Origin: Magnetofaba australis IT-1
GTDB taxonomy: Bacteria > Pseudomonadota > Magnetococcia > Magnetococcales > Magnetococcaceae
Length of the DNA stretch: 64,000 nucleotides
Direction: 5' to 3'
Assembly: GCF_002109495.1 (NCBI RefSeq)
Contig: NZ_LVJN01000020.1
Span: 1,286,300-1,350,299, forward strand
Shown here piece by piece: positions 17,302 through 25,512 of the stretch (its first letter is position 1; each line of letters begins with the position of its first letter). Made by a program: the position numbers and the translations under genes. The notes below the pieces were generated by a model. That model was given only the letters and a program-made list of their open reading frames with translations. It searched no databases and was not told the origin of the DNA.

Positions 17302-18420
17302 ATGTCGGACAAATCGACCCTGAGCATTGTGATCCCCTGCTACAACGAAGAGGCGACGCTGGCCCGCTGCGTGGATCGGGTGTTGGCCATCGCCAATGAG
17401 GACACCGCGTTGGAGTTGGTGATCGTCAATGACGCCTCCAAGGATCGCAGTCTTGAGATCGCCCACCAACTGGCCGCCAAGGATGCGCGCATTCGCGTGT
17501 TCAATCATGAGGTCAATCAGGGTAAGGGTGCGGCCCTGCGCACTGGCTTTCAACAGGCCACTGGCGACTACGTGGCGGTGCAGGACGCCGACTTGGAGTA
17601 TGATCCGCGCGATCTGCTGCGACTGCTCGGTCCCTTGCGTGAGGGCGATGCGGACGTGGTGCTGGGCTCGCGCTACCTCTCCGGCGGTCAGCATCGGGTG
17701 CTCTACTTCTGGCACACCATGGGCAACAAGCTGCTGACCCTGCTCTCCAACATGTTCACCGATCTCTACCTGACCGACATGGAGACCTGCTACAAGGTGT
17801 TCAAGCGGGAGGTGATCCAGTCCATCGATATCGAGGAGGACCGCTTCGGATTTGAGCCGGAGGTGGTGGCCAAAGTGGCCCAGCGCCGACTGCGGGTGCA
17901 TGAGATGGGCATCTCCTACAATGGGCGCACCTACGAAGAGGGCAAGAAGATCGGTATGCGCGACGGCTTCCGCGCGCTCTACTGCATCATGCGCTACAAC
18001 GCGCACAATGCGCCCATCTTCATGCAGTTTCTGGTCTATCTGTTCATCGGCGGCACGGCGGCGATCTTCAATCTGCTGCTGTTCCTGCTGCTCTATCAGG
18101 GCTTCAATGTGGAGGCGCTGTTGGCCGCGCCCATCGCCTTCTTCTCGGCGGCGGCGGTGAACTATCGCCTGTGCGTGTGGGTGCTGTTCCAGAAGAACGC
18201 CAAGTGGAGCACCGGCACGGAGCTGGCCATCTATCTGGCGGTGGTGTGCGGGGTGGCGCTGGTGGATGCGGGGGTCACTCAAGGGTTGCTCATGGCCGGC
18301 GCCGGGGCCATGGCCGCCAAGTTGTGGGCCACGGGGATCGGTTTGGTGCTGAACTTCCTGGGCCGCCGGTTTTTTGTGTTTCCCGAGCCCAAGCGCGGGC
18401 CCTGGAACCCCTCCGCCTGA
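17302..18420 (+). CDS. Family 2 glycosyltransferase fused to GtrA membrane domain
   Basis: A 372-residue polyprenyl-phosphate glycosyltransferase of the dolichyl-phosphate-mannose-synthase type. The GT2 domain spans about residues 8-225, with VIPCYNEEATLARC, VNDASKDRS and the metal-binding DADLEYDP. The C-terminal GtrA domain (about 245-365) has four membrane spans. Such enzymes charge a lipid carrier with one sugar and may help flip it for use by GT-C transferases. The start is placed at the second ATG (17302), 6 bases after GAGG; the ATG at 17290 lies on top of that box. It follows the polytopic protein gene by 71 bases, suggesting a two-gene pathway. Confidence 0.88.
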   Translation: MSDKSTLSIVIPCYNEEATLARCVDRVLAIANEDTALELVIVNDASKDRSLEIAHQLAAKDARIRVFNHEVNQGKGAALRTGFQQATGDYVAVQDADLEYDPRDLLRLLGPLREGDADVVLGSRYLSGGQHRVLYFWHTMGNKLLTLLSNMFTDLYLTDMETCYKVFKREVIQSIDIEEDRFGFEPEVVAKVAQRRLRVHEMGISYNGRTYEEGKKIGMRDGFRALYCIMRYNAHNAPIFMQFLVYLFIGGTAAIFNLLLFLLLYQGFNVEALLAAPIAFFSAAAVNYRLCVWVLFQKNAKWSTGTELAIYLAVVCGVALVDAGVTQGLLMAGAGAMAAKLWATGIGLVLNFLGRRFFVFPEPKRGPWNPSA

Positions 18421-18431
18421 CCCTGACGCCG

Positions 18432-19256
18432 ATGCCGGAGCTGCCGGAAGTCGAAACCACCCGCCGCGGGCTTGACCCCCATGTGAGCGGGCGGCGGGTG
18501 ACGTCGATAATCGTGCGACAGCCGCAATTGCGTTGGCCGATTCCCGTTGCGGCGCTAGAGGGTGAAGCGGTGGGGCGCGCCACGGTGGATCTGACCCGCC
18601 GCGCCAAATATCTGCTGTGGCGGCTGGAGTCCGGCTGCATGATTCTGCATCTGGGCATGTCCGGCTCCCTGCGCATTATCGATCCCGCCGAGCCGCCCGC
18701 CGCCCATGATCATGTGGACATTGTGCTGGATTCGGGGCGCGCTGTGCGTCTGAACGATCCGCGTCGGTTTGGCGCGCTGCTGTGGGTCGCCGCCGGGGAC
18801 GATCCTCACGCCCATGCGCTATTGGCGGCGCTGGGGCCGGAGCCGCTGGATGACGTCTTCACCGGGGCCTATCTGCACGCGCGCTGCGCTGGACGTAAAT
18901 CCCCCATCAAGAATCTGATCATGGCGCAGGAGAATGTGGTGGGGGTGGGGAATATCTACGCCTCCGAGGCGCTGTTCCGCGCCCGCATTCTGCCCCATCG
19001 CGCCGCCGGGCGGGTGAGTCGCGCCGCCTGTGACCGTCTGGTCGCCGCCATCAAGCAGGTGCTGGCGGAAGCCATTGAGCAGGGCGGCACCACGTTGCGG
19101 GACTTTCTGCAAACCGACGGCAAGCCCGGCTATTTCGTGCAGAAGCTCAACGTCTATGGGCGCGACGGCGCCGCCTGCCCGGTGTGCGAAACCCCCATCC
19201 GCAGCCGCGTCATCGGTCAGCGCAACAGCTTCTACTGCCCCCGCTGCCAGCATTAA
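18432..19256 (+). CDS. mutM: Formamidopyrimidine-DNA glycosylase MutM (Fpg)
   Basis: A 274-residue base-excision-repair enzyme that removes 8-oxoguanine and ring-opened purines and nicks the strand. The N-terminal MPELPEVE gives the catalytic proline and glutamate after Met removal. Also present are the lysine in RRAKYLLW, the helix-two-turn-helix with NIYASEALF, and the C-terminal zinc finger CPVCETP...FYCPRCQH. The start is fixed by the N-terminal motif. It follows the GT2-GtrA gene by 11 bases. Its stop codon shares a TTAA palindrome with the stop of convergent thrB. Confidence 0.98.
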   Translation: MPELPEVETTRRGLDPHVSGRRVTSIIVRQPQLRWPIPVAALEGEAVGRATVDLTRRAKYLLWRLESGCMILHLGMSGSLRIIDPAEPPAAHDHVDIVLDSGRAVRLNDPRRFGALLWVAAGDDPHAHALLAALGPEPLDDVFTGAYLHARCAGRKSPIKNLIMAQENVVGVGNIYASEALFRARILPHRAAGRVSRAACDRLVAAIKQVLAEAIEQGGTTLRDFLQTDGKPGYFVQKLNVYGRDGAACPVCETPIRSRVIGQRNSFYCPRCQH

Positions 19257-20212
19257 TCCAACGGGTGGGCGATATCGTGCTCACGGTGATAGCGCAGGAT
19301 GCGGATGTAGGTCTCCGGCGGCTTGACGGTGACCTGATGCCCCGTGCGCGGGAACATCTCGTCGTGCAGGCGCGAGAGGGCGAAGCGTAGCGCCGCCGCC
19401 TGAAGCGCCGGGCGCAGCAGGCGCCGCTCCACCGGCGGCAGGGGGCGGGTGGCCTGATAGCTGGCCACCATGCGCGCCAGCCGTTTGGCGTCCGGGGTTC
19501 CCACCTCATCGAAGCACCAGGCGTTGAGCGCTATGGCCAGGTCGTAGACAAAGCGCTCGTCGCAGGCGTAGTGAAAGTCGATTACGCCGACCAGACGTTC
19601 GCCGTCGAACAGCGCGTTGTCGGGGAACAGGTCGGCGTGGCAGCAGCCGCGCGGGGCGTCCACGGCGAACAGCTCTTGCTGCGCGCTCTCCAGCGCGGAA
19701 CGCAACAGCATCAGCAGGTCGGGATCCTCCTGTTGCAGACGCGGGGTCATGCGCGCCAGCATGCCGCCCCAGCGGTTGGGGCCATGGGGATTGTTGCGCT
19801 GCTGGCGAAAGCTCTCGGCGCAGCGATGCATCTGCGCCAGCCAGCCGCCGATCTGCGCCGCCTGCGCCGCGTTGGGGGTCTCATGCGAACGACCGGGCAG
19901 GCAGGTGACCAGCAGGGTGGGGCGCTGCGCCAAGCGGTGGATCGCCTCGCCGTCGATATCGCAAATCGGCAGGGGACAAGGCAGGCCGCGCAGCGCCAAG
20001 TGGCTCATTAGCGCCACCAGATAGCGCAACTCTTCATCCTCTTCAGCGGTCTCAATCAGGGTGAGGATGTAGTCGCCCCGTTCTGTCGACAGGCGATAGT
20101 TGCTATTGGTCAGCCCCTCGGTGATCCCCTGCAGCTGACGCATCGCGCCGATGGCGAAACGCGGCAGCCACTCGTTCAGATCGGCGCTCTTCACCAGGGT
20201 GTAAACAGACAT
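19253..20212 (-). CDS. thrB: Homoserine kinase (ThrB, APH-fold type)
   Basis: A 319-residue kinase of the aminoglycoside-phosphotransferase fold that phosphorylates homoserine on the way to threonine. Motifs are the N-terminal MSVYTLVKSADLNEWL and GITEGLTNSNY, the catalytic loop CHADLFPDNALFDG and the metal-binding VIDFHYACDERF. This is the type found in Alphaproteobacteria and Pseudomonas, unrelated to the GHMP-type ThrB of E. coli. No thrA or thrC lies nearby. It is divergent from ubiX, with 124 bases between the two start codons. Confidence 0.93.
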   Translation of the reverse strand: MSVYTLVKSADLNEWLPRFAIGAMRQLQGITEGLTNSNYRLSTERGDYILTLIETAEEDEELRYLVALMSHLALRGLPCPLPICDIDGEAIHRLAQRPTLLVTCLPGRSHETPNAAQAAQIGGWLAQMHRCAESFRQQRNNPHGPNRWGGMLARMTPRLQQEDPDLLMLLRSALESAQQELFAVDAPRGCCHADLFPDNALFDGERLVGVIDFHYACDERFVYDLAIALNAWCFDEVGTPDAKRLARMVASYQATRPLPPVERRLLRPALQAAALRFALSRLHDEMFPRTGHQVTVKPPETYIRILRYHREHDIAHPLD

Positions 20213-20336
20213 GGCGCTTCCCTTTTTTCCTGATCAGCGTAAACAGAATGCGTACCCGATCCCCACTACCCACTGCTTGATTGCGCGCGATTGGCCTTTT
20301 CCCGGCTGGCGCGCGCTCATGTGTAAGGATGGTATC

Positions 20337-20960
20337 ATGTTGTCTCGACGCGCAGAACGCAATCTCCCCCCCATCACCGTGGCCATGACCGGCGCTTCCG
20401 GCTCCGTCTATGGCCTGCGATTGGTGGAGTGTCTGCTGGAAGCCGGTCGACGGGTGGACCTCACCTTCACTCTGGCCGCCGAGAGCGTGCTGGAGCAGGA
20501 GTGCGGTCTGGAGTGGCGCGAGGAGGATCCCGAGTTGCGCCGCACCATCGAGGAGTACTTCAGCGACGACGACAATCTGCGCCACTACTCGCGCATGGAT
20601 TGGATGGCCCCCATGGCCTCCGGTTCGTCGGTCAAACGCCCCATGGTGGTCTGCCCCTGCTCCATGGGCACCCTGGCGGCCATCGCCCATGGCTTGGCCG
20701 ATAACCTCATCGAACGCGCCGCCGACGTCGCCATCAAGGAGCAGCGCCCTTTGATTGTGGTGCCGCGGGAAACCCCGTTGTCGCAGATCCACCTGGAGAA
20801 CATGCTCAAACTGGCGCAGATGGGCGTCACCATTCTCCCGGCCATGCCCGGCTTCTACAACAAACCGGCGCAAGTGGAGGAGATGGTGGACTTTGTGGTG
20901 GCTCGCATTCTCGACCGGTTGGGGGTGGAGCACCAACTGGTGGATCGCTGGGGCGAATGA
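20337..20960 (+). CDS. ubiX: Flavin prenyltransferase UbiX
   Basis: A 208-residue enzyme that makes prenylated FMN, the cofactor of the decarboxylase UbiD in ubiquinone synthesis. Flavoprotein motifs are MTGASGSVYGLRL near the N-terminus, APMASGSS in the middle and VPRETPLSQIHLENM towards the end. The ATG at 20337 has AAGGA about 7 bases upstream; the frame is open for 42 more codons upstream without family similarity. It is followed by ubiU after 141 bases. Confidence 0.95.
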   Translation: MLSRRAERNLPPITVAMTGASGSVYGLRLVECLLEAGRRVDLTFTLAAESVLEQECGLEWREEDPELRRTIEEYFSDDDNLRHYSRMDWMAPMASGSSVKRPMVVCPCSMGTLAAIAHGLADNLIERAADVAIKEQRPLIVVPRETPLSQIHLENMLKLAQMGVTILPAMPGFYNKPAQVEEMVDFVVARILDRLGVEHQLVDRWGE

Positions 20961-21101
20961 TCCGCATTGGCGGCAATTGACCCAACCGGCGATATGGGGT
21001 ACCAAAGAGGGCTCGGTTTGATCCCTTTGCTGCGCCGTTGAACCTTTTATCCGCGTTGCGCTCCAACCATCAAACCCGCTGACACTCTCTCCTACCGACG
21101 G

Positions 21102-22118
21102 ATGACGCGACCCATGAAAAAAGTGGAGGTTCTCGCGCCGGCCGGCAATCTGCCCTCGCTGCGCGCAGCGGTGGACAACGGCGCCGATGCGGTCTATCTG
21201 GGCTTTCGCAACGCCACCAACGCACGCAACTTCGAAGGGCTGAACTTCAGCGACGAAGAGGCCGCGCAGGGCATTGAGTACGCGCACAAGCGCGGCGCCA
21301 AGGTCAATGTGGTGCTCAACACCTACCCGCAGGTCAACGACCCGAGCGAGTGGTATCGCACCGTGGATCTGGCCCATGAGCTGGGCGCCGACGCCATCAT
21401 TATGGCCAATCTGGCGCTGCTCAAATACGCCGCCGACCGCTACCCCGATCTGCATCTGCACCTCTCGGTGCAGGCCTCGGCCAGCAACTACGAGGCGATC
21501 AATTTCTACAAGAAGCACTTCAACATCACCCGTGTGGTGCTACCCCGCGTACTCACCGTGCCGGAGATCAAACACCTCAAGGAGCACACCGACGTGGAGC
21601 TGGAGGTGTTCGCCTATGGCGGTCTGTGCGTGATGGCCGAAGGGCGCTGCTATCTCTCCTCCTATGTGACTGGCGCTTCGCCCAATATCGAGGGGGTCTG
21701 CTCGCCGGCGCGCCACGTCAAATTTGAAAACCAGGGGCCGAAGCTGCAGACCCGCTTGAACGAAGTGCTCATCGCCGAGTACGACGAGGGCGAAGAGGCG
21801 GCTTATCCCACCATCTGCAAAGGGCGCTTTGAGGCCAACGATCACGTCTACCATGTGATGGAGGAGCCCAGCTCCCTGAACATCATGGAGATGCTGCCGG
21901 AGGTGATCGAAGCGGGCGCCTGCAGCCTCAAGATCGAAGGGCGCCAGCGCACCAAATCCTATGTGGCCACGGTGACCAAAACCATGCGTCAGGCGGTGGA
22001 CGCCTACTACGCCAACCCCGAGCGCTTCCGCGCCAAAGGGGCGTGGCTGCGCACCTTGAATCAAACCTCGGAAGGCAAGACCCACACGTTGGGCGTTTAT
22101 CAGGAGCAGTGGTCGTAA
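21102..22118 (+). CDS. ubiU: O2-independent ubiquinone hydroxylation protein UbiU
   Basis: A 338-residue U32-peptidase-family protein that, with UbiV, carries out oxygen-independent ring hydroxylation in ubiquinone synthesis. It begins LAPAGNLPSLRAAVDNGADA as U32 proteins do. The [4Fe-4S] ligands are C176, C183, C200 and C239, which have exactly the spacing of E. coli UbiU (169, 176, 193, 232). An alternative ATG lies at 21114; neither start has a strong ribosome-binding site. Its stop overlaps the ubiV start by one base (TAATG), so the two subunits are likely translationally coupled. Confidence 0.95.
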   Translation: MTRPMKKVEVLAPAGNLPSLRAAVDNGADAVYLGFRNATNARNFEGLNFSDEEAAQGIEYAHKRGAKVNVVLNTYPQVNDPSEWYRTVDLAHELGADAIIMANLALLKYAADRYPDLHLHLSVQASASNYEAINFYKKHFNITRVVLPRVLTVPEIKHLKEHTDVELEVFAYGGLCVMAEGRCYLSSYVTGASPNIEGVCSPARHVKFENQGPKLQTRLNEVLIAEYDEGEEAAYPTICKGRFEANDHVYHVMEEPSSLNIMEMLPEVIEAGACSLKIEGRQRTKSYVATVTKTMRQAVDAYYANPERFRAKGAWLRTLNQTSEGKTHTLGVYQEQWS

Positions 22119-23047
22119 TGCGTCTCTCCATCGGACCGGTTCTGTTTGACTGGGGCAAAAAGGGGTTCCAGGATTTCTACAAGCGCATGGCGTTCGACAC
22201 CCCCGCCGACATCCTCTATATCGGCGAGGTGGTCTGCTCCAAACGCTTCAATCTCAGCCCCGACGAGATGGGCAAGTTGGCCGAAGAGCTGAAAGCCTCG
22301 GGCAAGGAGATCGTCTTCTCCACCATGGGGCTGGTGATGAGCGAGGCGGAGCTGGACGATATGCGCCGCATCGTCGCCATCGCCGCCGATCTGGGTCTCA
22401 AGGTGGAAGCCAACGATATGGCCGCCTACTCGGTGCTGGATGGCGCCCCCAGCGTGGCCGGGCCCCATGTGACCACCTACAATCCAGAGACGATGGATTT
22501 TATCGCCTCAGTAGGCTCGCAGCGGGTGGTGTTCCCGGTGGAGCTCTGTTTTGACGACGTGCGCGGCATCATCTCCGGGGCGACGCAGAAGCCGGAGTGT
22601 GAACTGTTCGCCTATGGCAAGTTGCCGCTCACCTTTTCGGCGCGTTGCTACACCTCGCGGGCGTTCAACCTGCCCAAGAGCAACTGTCAGTACAAGTGCG
22701 GCGAGTATCCTGACGGCATGGTGATGCGCACCCAGGAGGCCAAGCCCTTCCTCACCATCAACGGCATTCAGACCATGTCCGACCGCCTGTTCAATGTCAT
22801 TGAACAGGCTGATCAACTGGCCGATGGCGGCATTGATATCGTGCGCCTGTCGCCTCAGAGTCAGCATATGGGCGAGGTGGCGCAGGTGTGGCGCGATCGC
22901 CTGGATGGCAAGCTGGGCGGCGCCGAGGCTTTGGCGCGGTTGACCGAACTCAACGGCGGGCAGGCGTTCTGCAACGGCTACTTCCTGGGTCGCGCCGGGC
23001 TCGATTTCGTCGATGCGGCCATGCTGCAGGCGGAACAACTCGCCTGA
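22118..23047 (+). CDS. ubiV: O2-independent ubiquinone hydroxylation protein UbiV
   Basis: A 309-residue U32-family partner of UbiU. The cluster ligands are C40, C177, C190 and C194; the last three have the 13- and 4-residue spacing of E. coli UbiV (180, 193, 197). The N-terminus MRLSIGPVLFDWGK and the SARCYTSRAFNLPKSNC segment are typical. The start at the TAATG overlap with ubiU is preferred over the upstream open frame. The pair indicates that this organism can make ubiquinone without oxygen, consistent with a microaerobic or denitrifying lifestyle. The usual third partner, UbiT, is not in this cluster. Confidence 0.95.
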   Translation: MRLSIGPVLFDWGKKGFQDFYKRMAFDTPADILYIGEVVCSKRFNLSPDEMGKLAEELKASGKEIVFSTMGLVMSEAELDDMRRIVAIAADLGLKVEANDMAAYSVLDGAPSVAGPHVTTYNPETMDFIASVGSQRVVFPVELCFDDVRGIISGATQKPECELFAYGKLPLTFSARCYTSRAFNLPKSNCQYKCGEYPDGMVMRTQEAKPFLTINGIQTMSDRLFNVIEQADQLADGGIDIVRLSPQSQHMGEVAQVWRDRLDGKLGGAEALARLTELNGGQAFCNGYFLGRAGLDFVDAAMLQAEQLA

Positions 23048-23150
23048 GTCCGGGCCGCGCGGCGCGGCCTGGGAATCGCACACATTTGAATCGCTTGGCT
23101 TGACCGCGTACAATCGCAGGGCCGAGACCGCGTACTGAACACGTGCGTTC

Positions 23151-23184
23151 AAGCCAGTCCGGCCACCGCCTGACTGGCTTTTGC
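23151..23184 (+). terminator. Candidate terminator between ubiV and ubiK
   Basis: The perfect 9-bp stem AAGCCAGTC/GACTGGCTT, with a 12-base loop, is followed by TTGCGTTTTA. The T-tract is interrupted, so termination may be partial. It would separate the ubiXUV transcript from ubiK. Confidence 0.7.
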
Positions 23185-23240
23185 GTTTTATATCCCCCGC
23201 GCGCAGCGTGCGCGCAGGTCGACCATCACGGAGAGCATCC

Positions 23241-23507
23241 ATGCAACTGGACAACAACATCATCGACCGCATCACCCAGAATCTGCTGGGGGTGGCGGAA
23301 ATGGCCGGGCAGACCCGTGAAGAGGCGATCCGCAAAGTGCGCGAAGTGGTGCGCGAAGGGATCGAACACTTCGACCTGGTGACCCGGGATGAATTCGACG
23401 TCGCCCAGCGCATGCTCGGCAACGCCCGCATGCAATTGGATGCGATGGAGAAGCGCGTGTCCCAGTTGGAGGCGGCGCTCAAAGAGCAGGTGGGCGACGA
23501 GGAGTGA
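23241..23507 (+). CDS. ubiK: Ubiquinone biosynthesis accessory factor UbiK (BMFP family)
   Basis: An 88-residue helical protein of the YqiC/BMFP family. UbiK assists the late, lipid-bound steps of aerobic ubiquinone synthesis together with UbiJ. Family features are an amphipathic N-terminal half, the central VTRDEFDVAQRML and a C-terminal leucine-heptad coiled coil (MEKRVSQLEAAL). The ATG at 23241 has GGAGAG upstream; the longer open frame runs back through the terminator. Its place after ubiV fits a quinone locus. Confidence 0.88.
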   Translation: MQLDNNIIDRITQNLLGVAEMAGQTREEAIRKVREVVREGIEHFDLVTRDEFDVAQRMLGNARMQLDAMEKRVSQLEAALKEQVGDEE

Positions 23508-23548
23508 GGTTGCGCAATCTTCCTGGTCATTGTGGAAGAGAAAAGATA

Positions 23549-23651
23549 TTGGGCCTCCGGCCCAAACCCGGCCAGGGCGTTGCCCTGGACCCACGAGGGC
23601 GCCGCCCTCGACCCGCTGGGGGCAGCGGCCCCCAGACCCCGGCAAAGCCGG
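23549..23651. repeat. Tandem-hairpin intergenic repeat, copy 3
   Basis: Five hairpins in a row lie in the 258-base gap after ubiK: TTGGGCC-tcc-GGCCCAA, CCAGGGC-gtt-GCCCTGG, CGAGGGC-gcc-GCCCTCG, CTGGGGGC/GCCCCCAG and CCGGC-aaa-GCCGG. The linkers between them are ACCC, GACCCA, GACCCG and ACCC. Several stems and linkers match copies 1 and 2. The rest of the gap, to 23765, shows no gene; GTAAGGAG just before 23766 is the ribosome-binding site of the next gene. Confidence 0.8.
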
Positions 23652-23765
23652 CCATAAATGTCCGACTTTGCCACCTGTCCAGAATTGTGCTGGCTTGATC
23701 TGGCGTGCGTGACCTCATCCCGAAGAGGTTCGCGCGTCGGATGAACGCGATGTAAGGAGCGAACC

Positions 23766-25196
23766 ATGAGGAAAGCCTACCTGGCCGGAGAGTGGATCGA
23801 TACCGGCAAAACCCTGGACGTGCACAACCCATACGACGGTTCCGTGGTCGAGCAGGTGGCCCAGTGCGGCCCCAATGAGATCGATCGCGCCCTGGACGCC
23901 GCTGTCGCCTCGCTGGAAGAGACGCGGCGCATGGAGCCCTATCAACGCGCCGAGGCCCTGTCTTACGTGCGTGACGGGTTGCGCAAACGCGCCGAAGAGT
24001 TCGCCGTAGCGCTGAGTCAGGAGAACGGCAAAACCCTGGCCGAATCCCGTCTGGAAGTGGCGCGCACCGCCGCCACCTTCGATGTCGCCGTAGGCGAGGC
24101 CACCCGTGTGTATGGCGAAGCCTACGACCTGGGAATCAACGCCATGGGCGCCGGTCGGCGCTGCATCGTGCGTCACTACCCGGTGGGGGTGGTCTCCGCC
24201 ATTGCGCCGTTCAACTTCCCCATGAATCTGGCCGCCCATAAGATCGCCCCGGCCATGGCTGTGGGCTGTCCAGTGGTGCTCAAGCCCGCCTCCATGACTC
24301 CGGTTACGGCGCTGATGATGGCCGAACTGATTGAGAAATCCGGCTGGCCCAAGGGGGCGTTCTCGGTGCTGCCGTGCAACCGTGCGGCGGGTCAGATGTT
24401 GGTGGAGGATGAGCGCATCAAGCTGCTCTCCTTCACCGGCTCGCCGGAGGTGGGTTGGAAGATGAAAGCCTCCGCCGGCACCAAAAAAGTGGTTCTGGAG
24501 CTGGGCGGCAACGCCGGATTGATCATCGACAACAGCGTTACCGATTGGGATTGGCTGATCTCCCGCGCGGTGTTGGGGGCGTTCTATCAGTGTGGCCAGG
24601 TGTGCATCTCGGTGCAGCGCATCTTCGTGCATCAGGATGTGATGGGCGAGTTCCGCGCCCGTTTCAAGAAGGCCGCCGAGGCGCTCAAATCCGGCGATCC
24701 GCTGGATGAGAACACCACGCTGGGGCCCATCATCGACAGCGCCAACCGCGAACGGCTGCAAACGTGGGTCAAAGAGGCGCTGGAGCAGGGCGCGGAGTTG
24801 GTCTCCGGCAACACCGTGGCCCGTGGCGGGCAGGGCAACAATATGACCGCCACCATTCTCGAAGAGGTGGATCCCTCCTGTCGCGTCAACACCGAAGAGG
24901 CGTTCGGCCCGGTGGTGACCTTGACCCCGGTGGCCTCCATGGAGGAGGCGTTCCAGATGGTCAACGACTCCAAATTCGGTTTGCAGTGCGGCGTGTTCAC
25001 CCAGGATTTCAACACGGTGATGCGGGCGTTGGATGTGCTGGAGGTGGGCGGGGTGATTCATAATGACGTGCCCAGCTTCCGTGTGGACAACATGCCCTAT
25101 GGCGGCGTGAAGGATTCCGGGTTGGGCCGTGAGGGGGTGAAGTACGCCATGAAGGACATGCTCGAAGAGCGGGTGCTGGTGTATCAGGTGAAGTAA
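23766..25196 (+). CDS. NAD(P)-dependent aldehyde dehydrogenase
   Basis: A 476-residue aldehyde dehydrogenase superfamily enzyme oxidising an aldehyde to its acid. Catalytic elements are N150 in PFNFP, K178 and PAS in VVLKPAS, the Rossmann FTGSPEVG, E245 in LELGG and the nucleophile C280 in GQVCISVQR; the C-terminal PYGGVKDSGLGREG is also typical. The length is normal for the family. The substrate cannot be read from sequence; lactaldehyde-, sulfolactaldehyde- or non-phosphorylating glyceraldehyde-3-phosphate-type enzymes are all possible. The neighbours give no pathway. A strong ribosome-binding site (AAGGAG) sets the start. Confidence 0.93.
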   Translation: MRKAYLAGEWIDTGKTLDVHNPYDGSVVEQVAQCGPNEIDRALDAAVASLEETRRMEPYQRAEALSYVRDGLRKRAEEFAVALSQENGKTLAESRLEVARTAATFDVAVGEATRVYGEAYDLGINAMGAGRRCIVRHYPVGVVSAIAPFNFPMNLAAHKIAPAMAVGCPVVLKPASMTPVTALMMAELIEKSGWPKGAFSVLPCNRAAGQMLVEDERIKLLSFTGSPEVGWKMKASAGTKKVVLELGGNAGLIIDNSVTDWDWLISRAVLGAFYQCGQVCISVQRIFVHQDVMGEFRARFKKAAEALKSGDPLDENTTLGPIIDSANRERLQTWVKEALEQGAELVSGNTVARGGQGNNMTATILEEVDPSCRVNTEEAFGPVVTLTPVASMEEAFQMVNDSKFGLQCGVFTQDFNTVMRALDVLEVGGVIHNDVPSFRVDNMPYGGVKDSGLGREGVKYAMKDMLEERVLVYQVK

Positions 25197-25232
25197 AAAA
25201 GTGAAAATGTGTGCGTGACCAAGCGCGCGCTG

Positions 25233-25357
25233 GCGCTGACTATTGGCCTCCGGCCAGCCGGAGGCGGGATTCTTAAGGGGCTTCGCCCCTTAAGCGGGTG
25301 TGGGCGGAGCCCACGGTTTGGCTGTTGGGAGCTCGAGGGCGCAGCCCTCGAGCTCCC
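25233..25357. repeat. Tandem-hairpin intergenic repeat, copy 4 (inverse of copy 2)
   Basis: After the aldehyde dehydrogenase gene come CTCCGGC/GCCGGAG, CTTAAGGGGC-ttc-GCCCCTTAAG, GTGGGC-gga-GCCCAC and a long GGGAGCTCGAGGGC/GCCCTCGAGCTCCC hairpin. The left end GCGCTGACTATTGG is the exact reverse complement of the right end of copy 2, and the spacer CCAAACAG/AACAGCCA region also matches inverted. The AT-rich rest of the gap, to about 25500, holds no clear feature. Confidence 0.8.
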
Positions 25358-25512
25358 ATGTTCACCGTCGAAATTTTTATTCATTTTTAACTGACCAGCA
25401 TATGGATGCGTAGATGAGGTCATCTCTGTGACTCTTTGTATTACAATACTTATTCATATTAATTGTTTCTTGTCCTCTTCAAGCTGATGAGAAAGTTGAG
25501 AACGCTTCGCGC

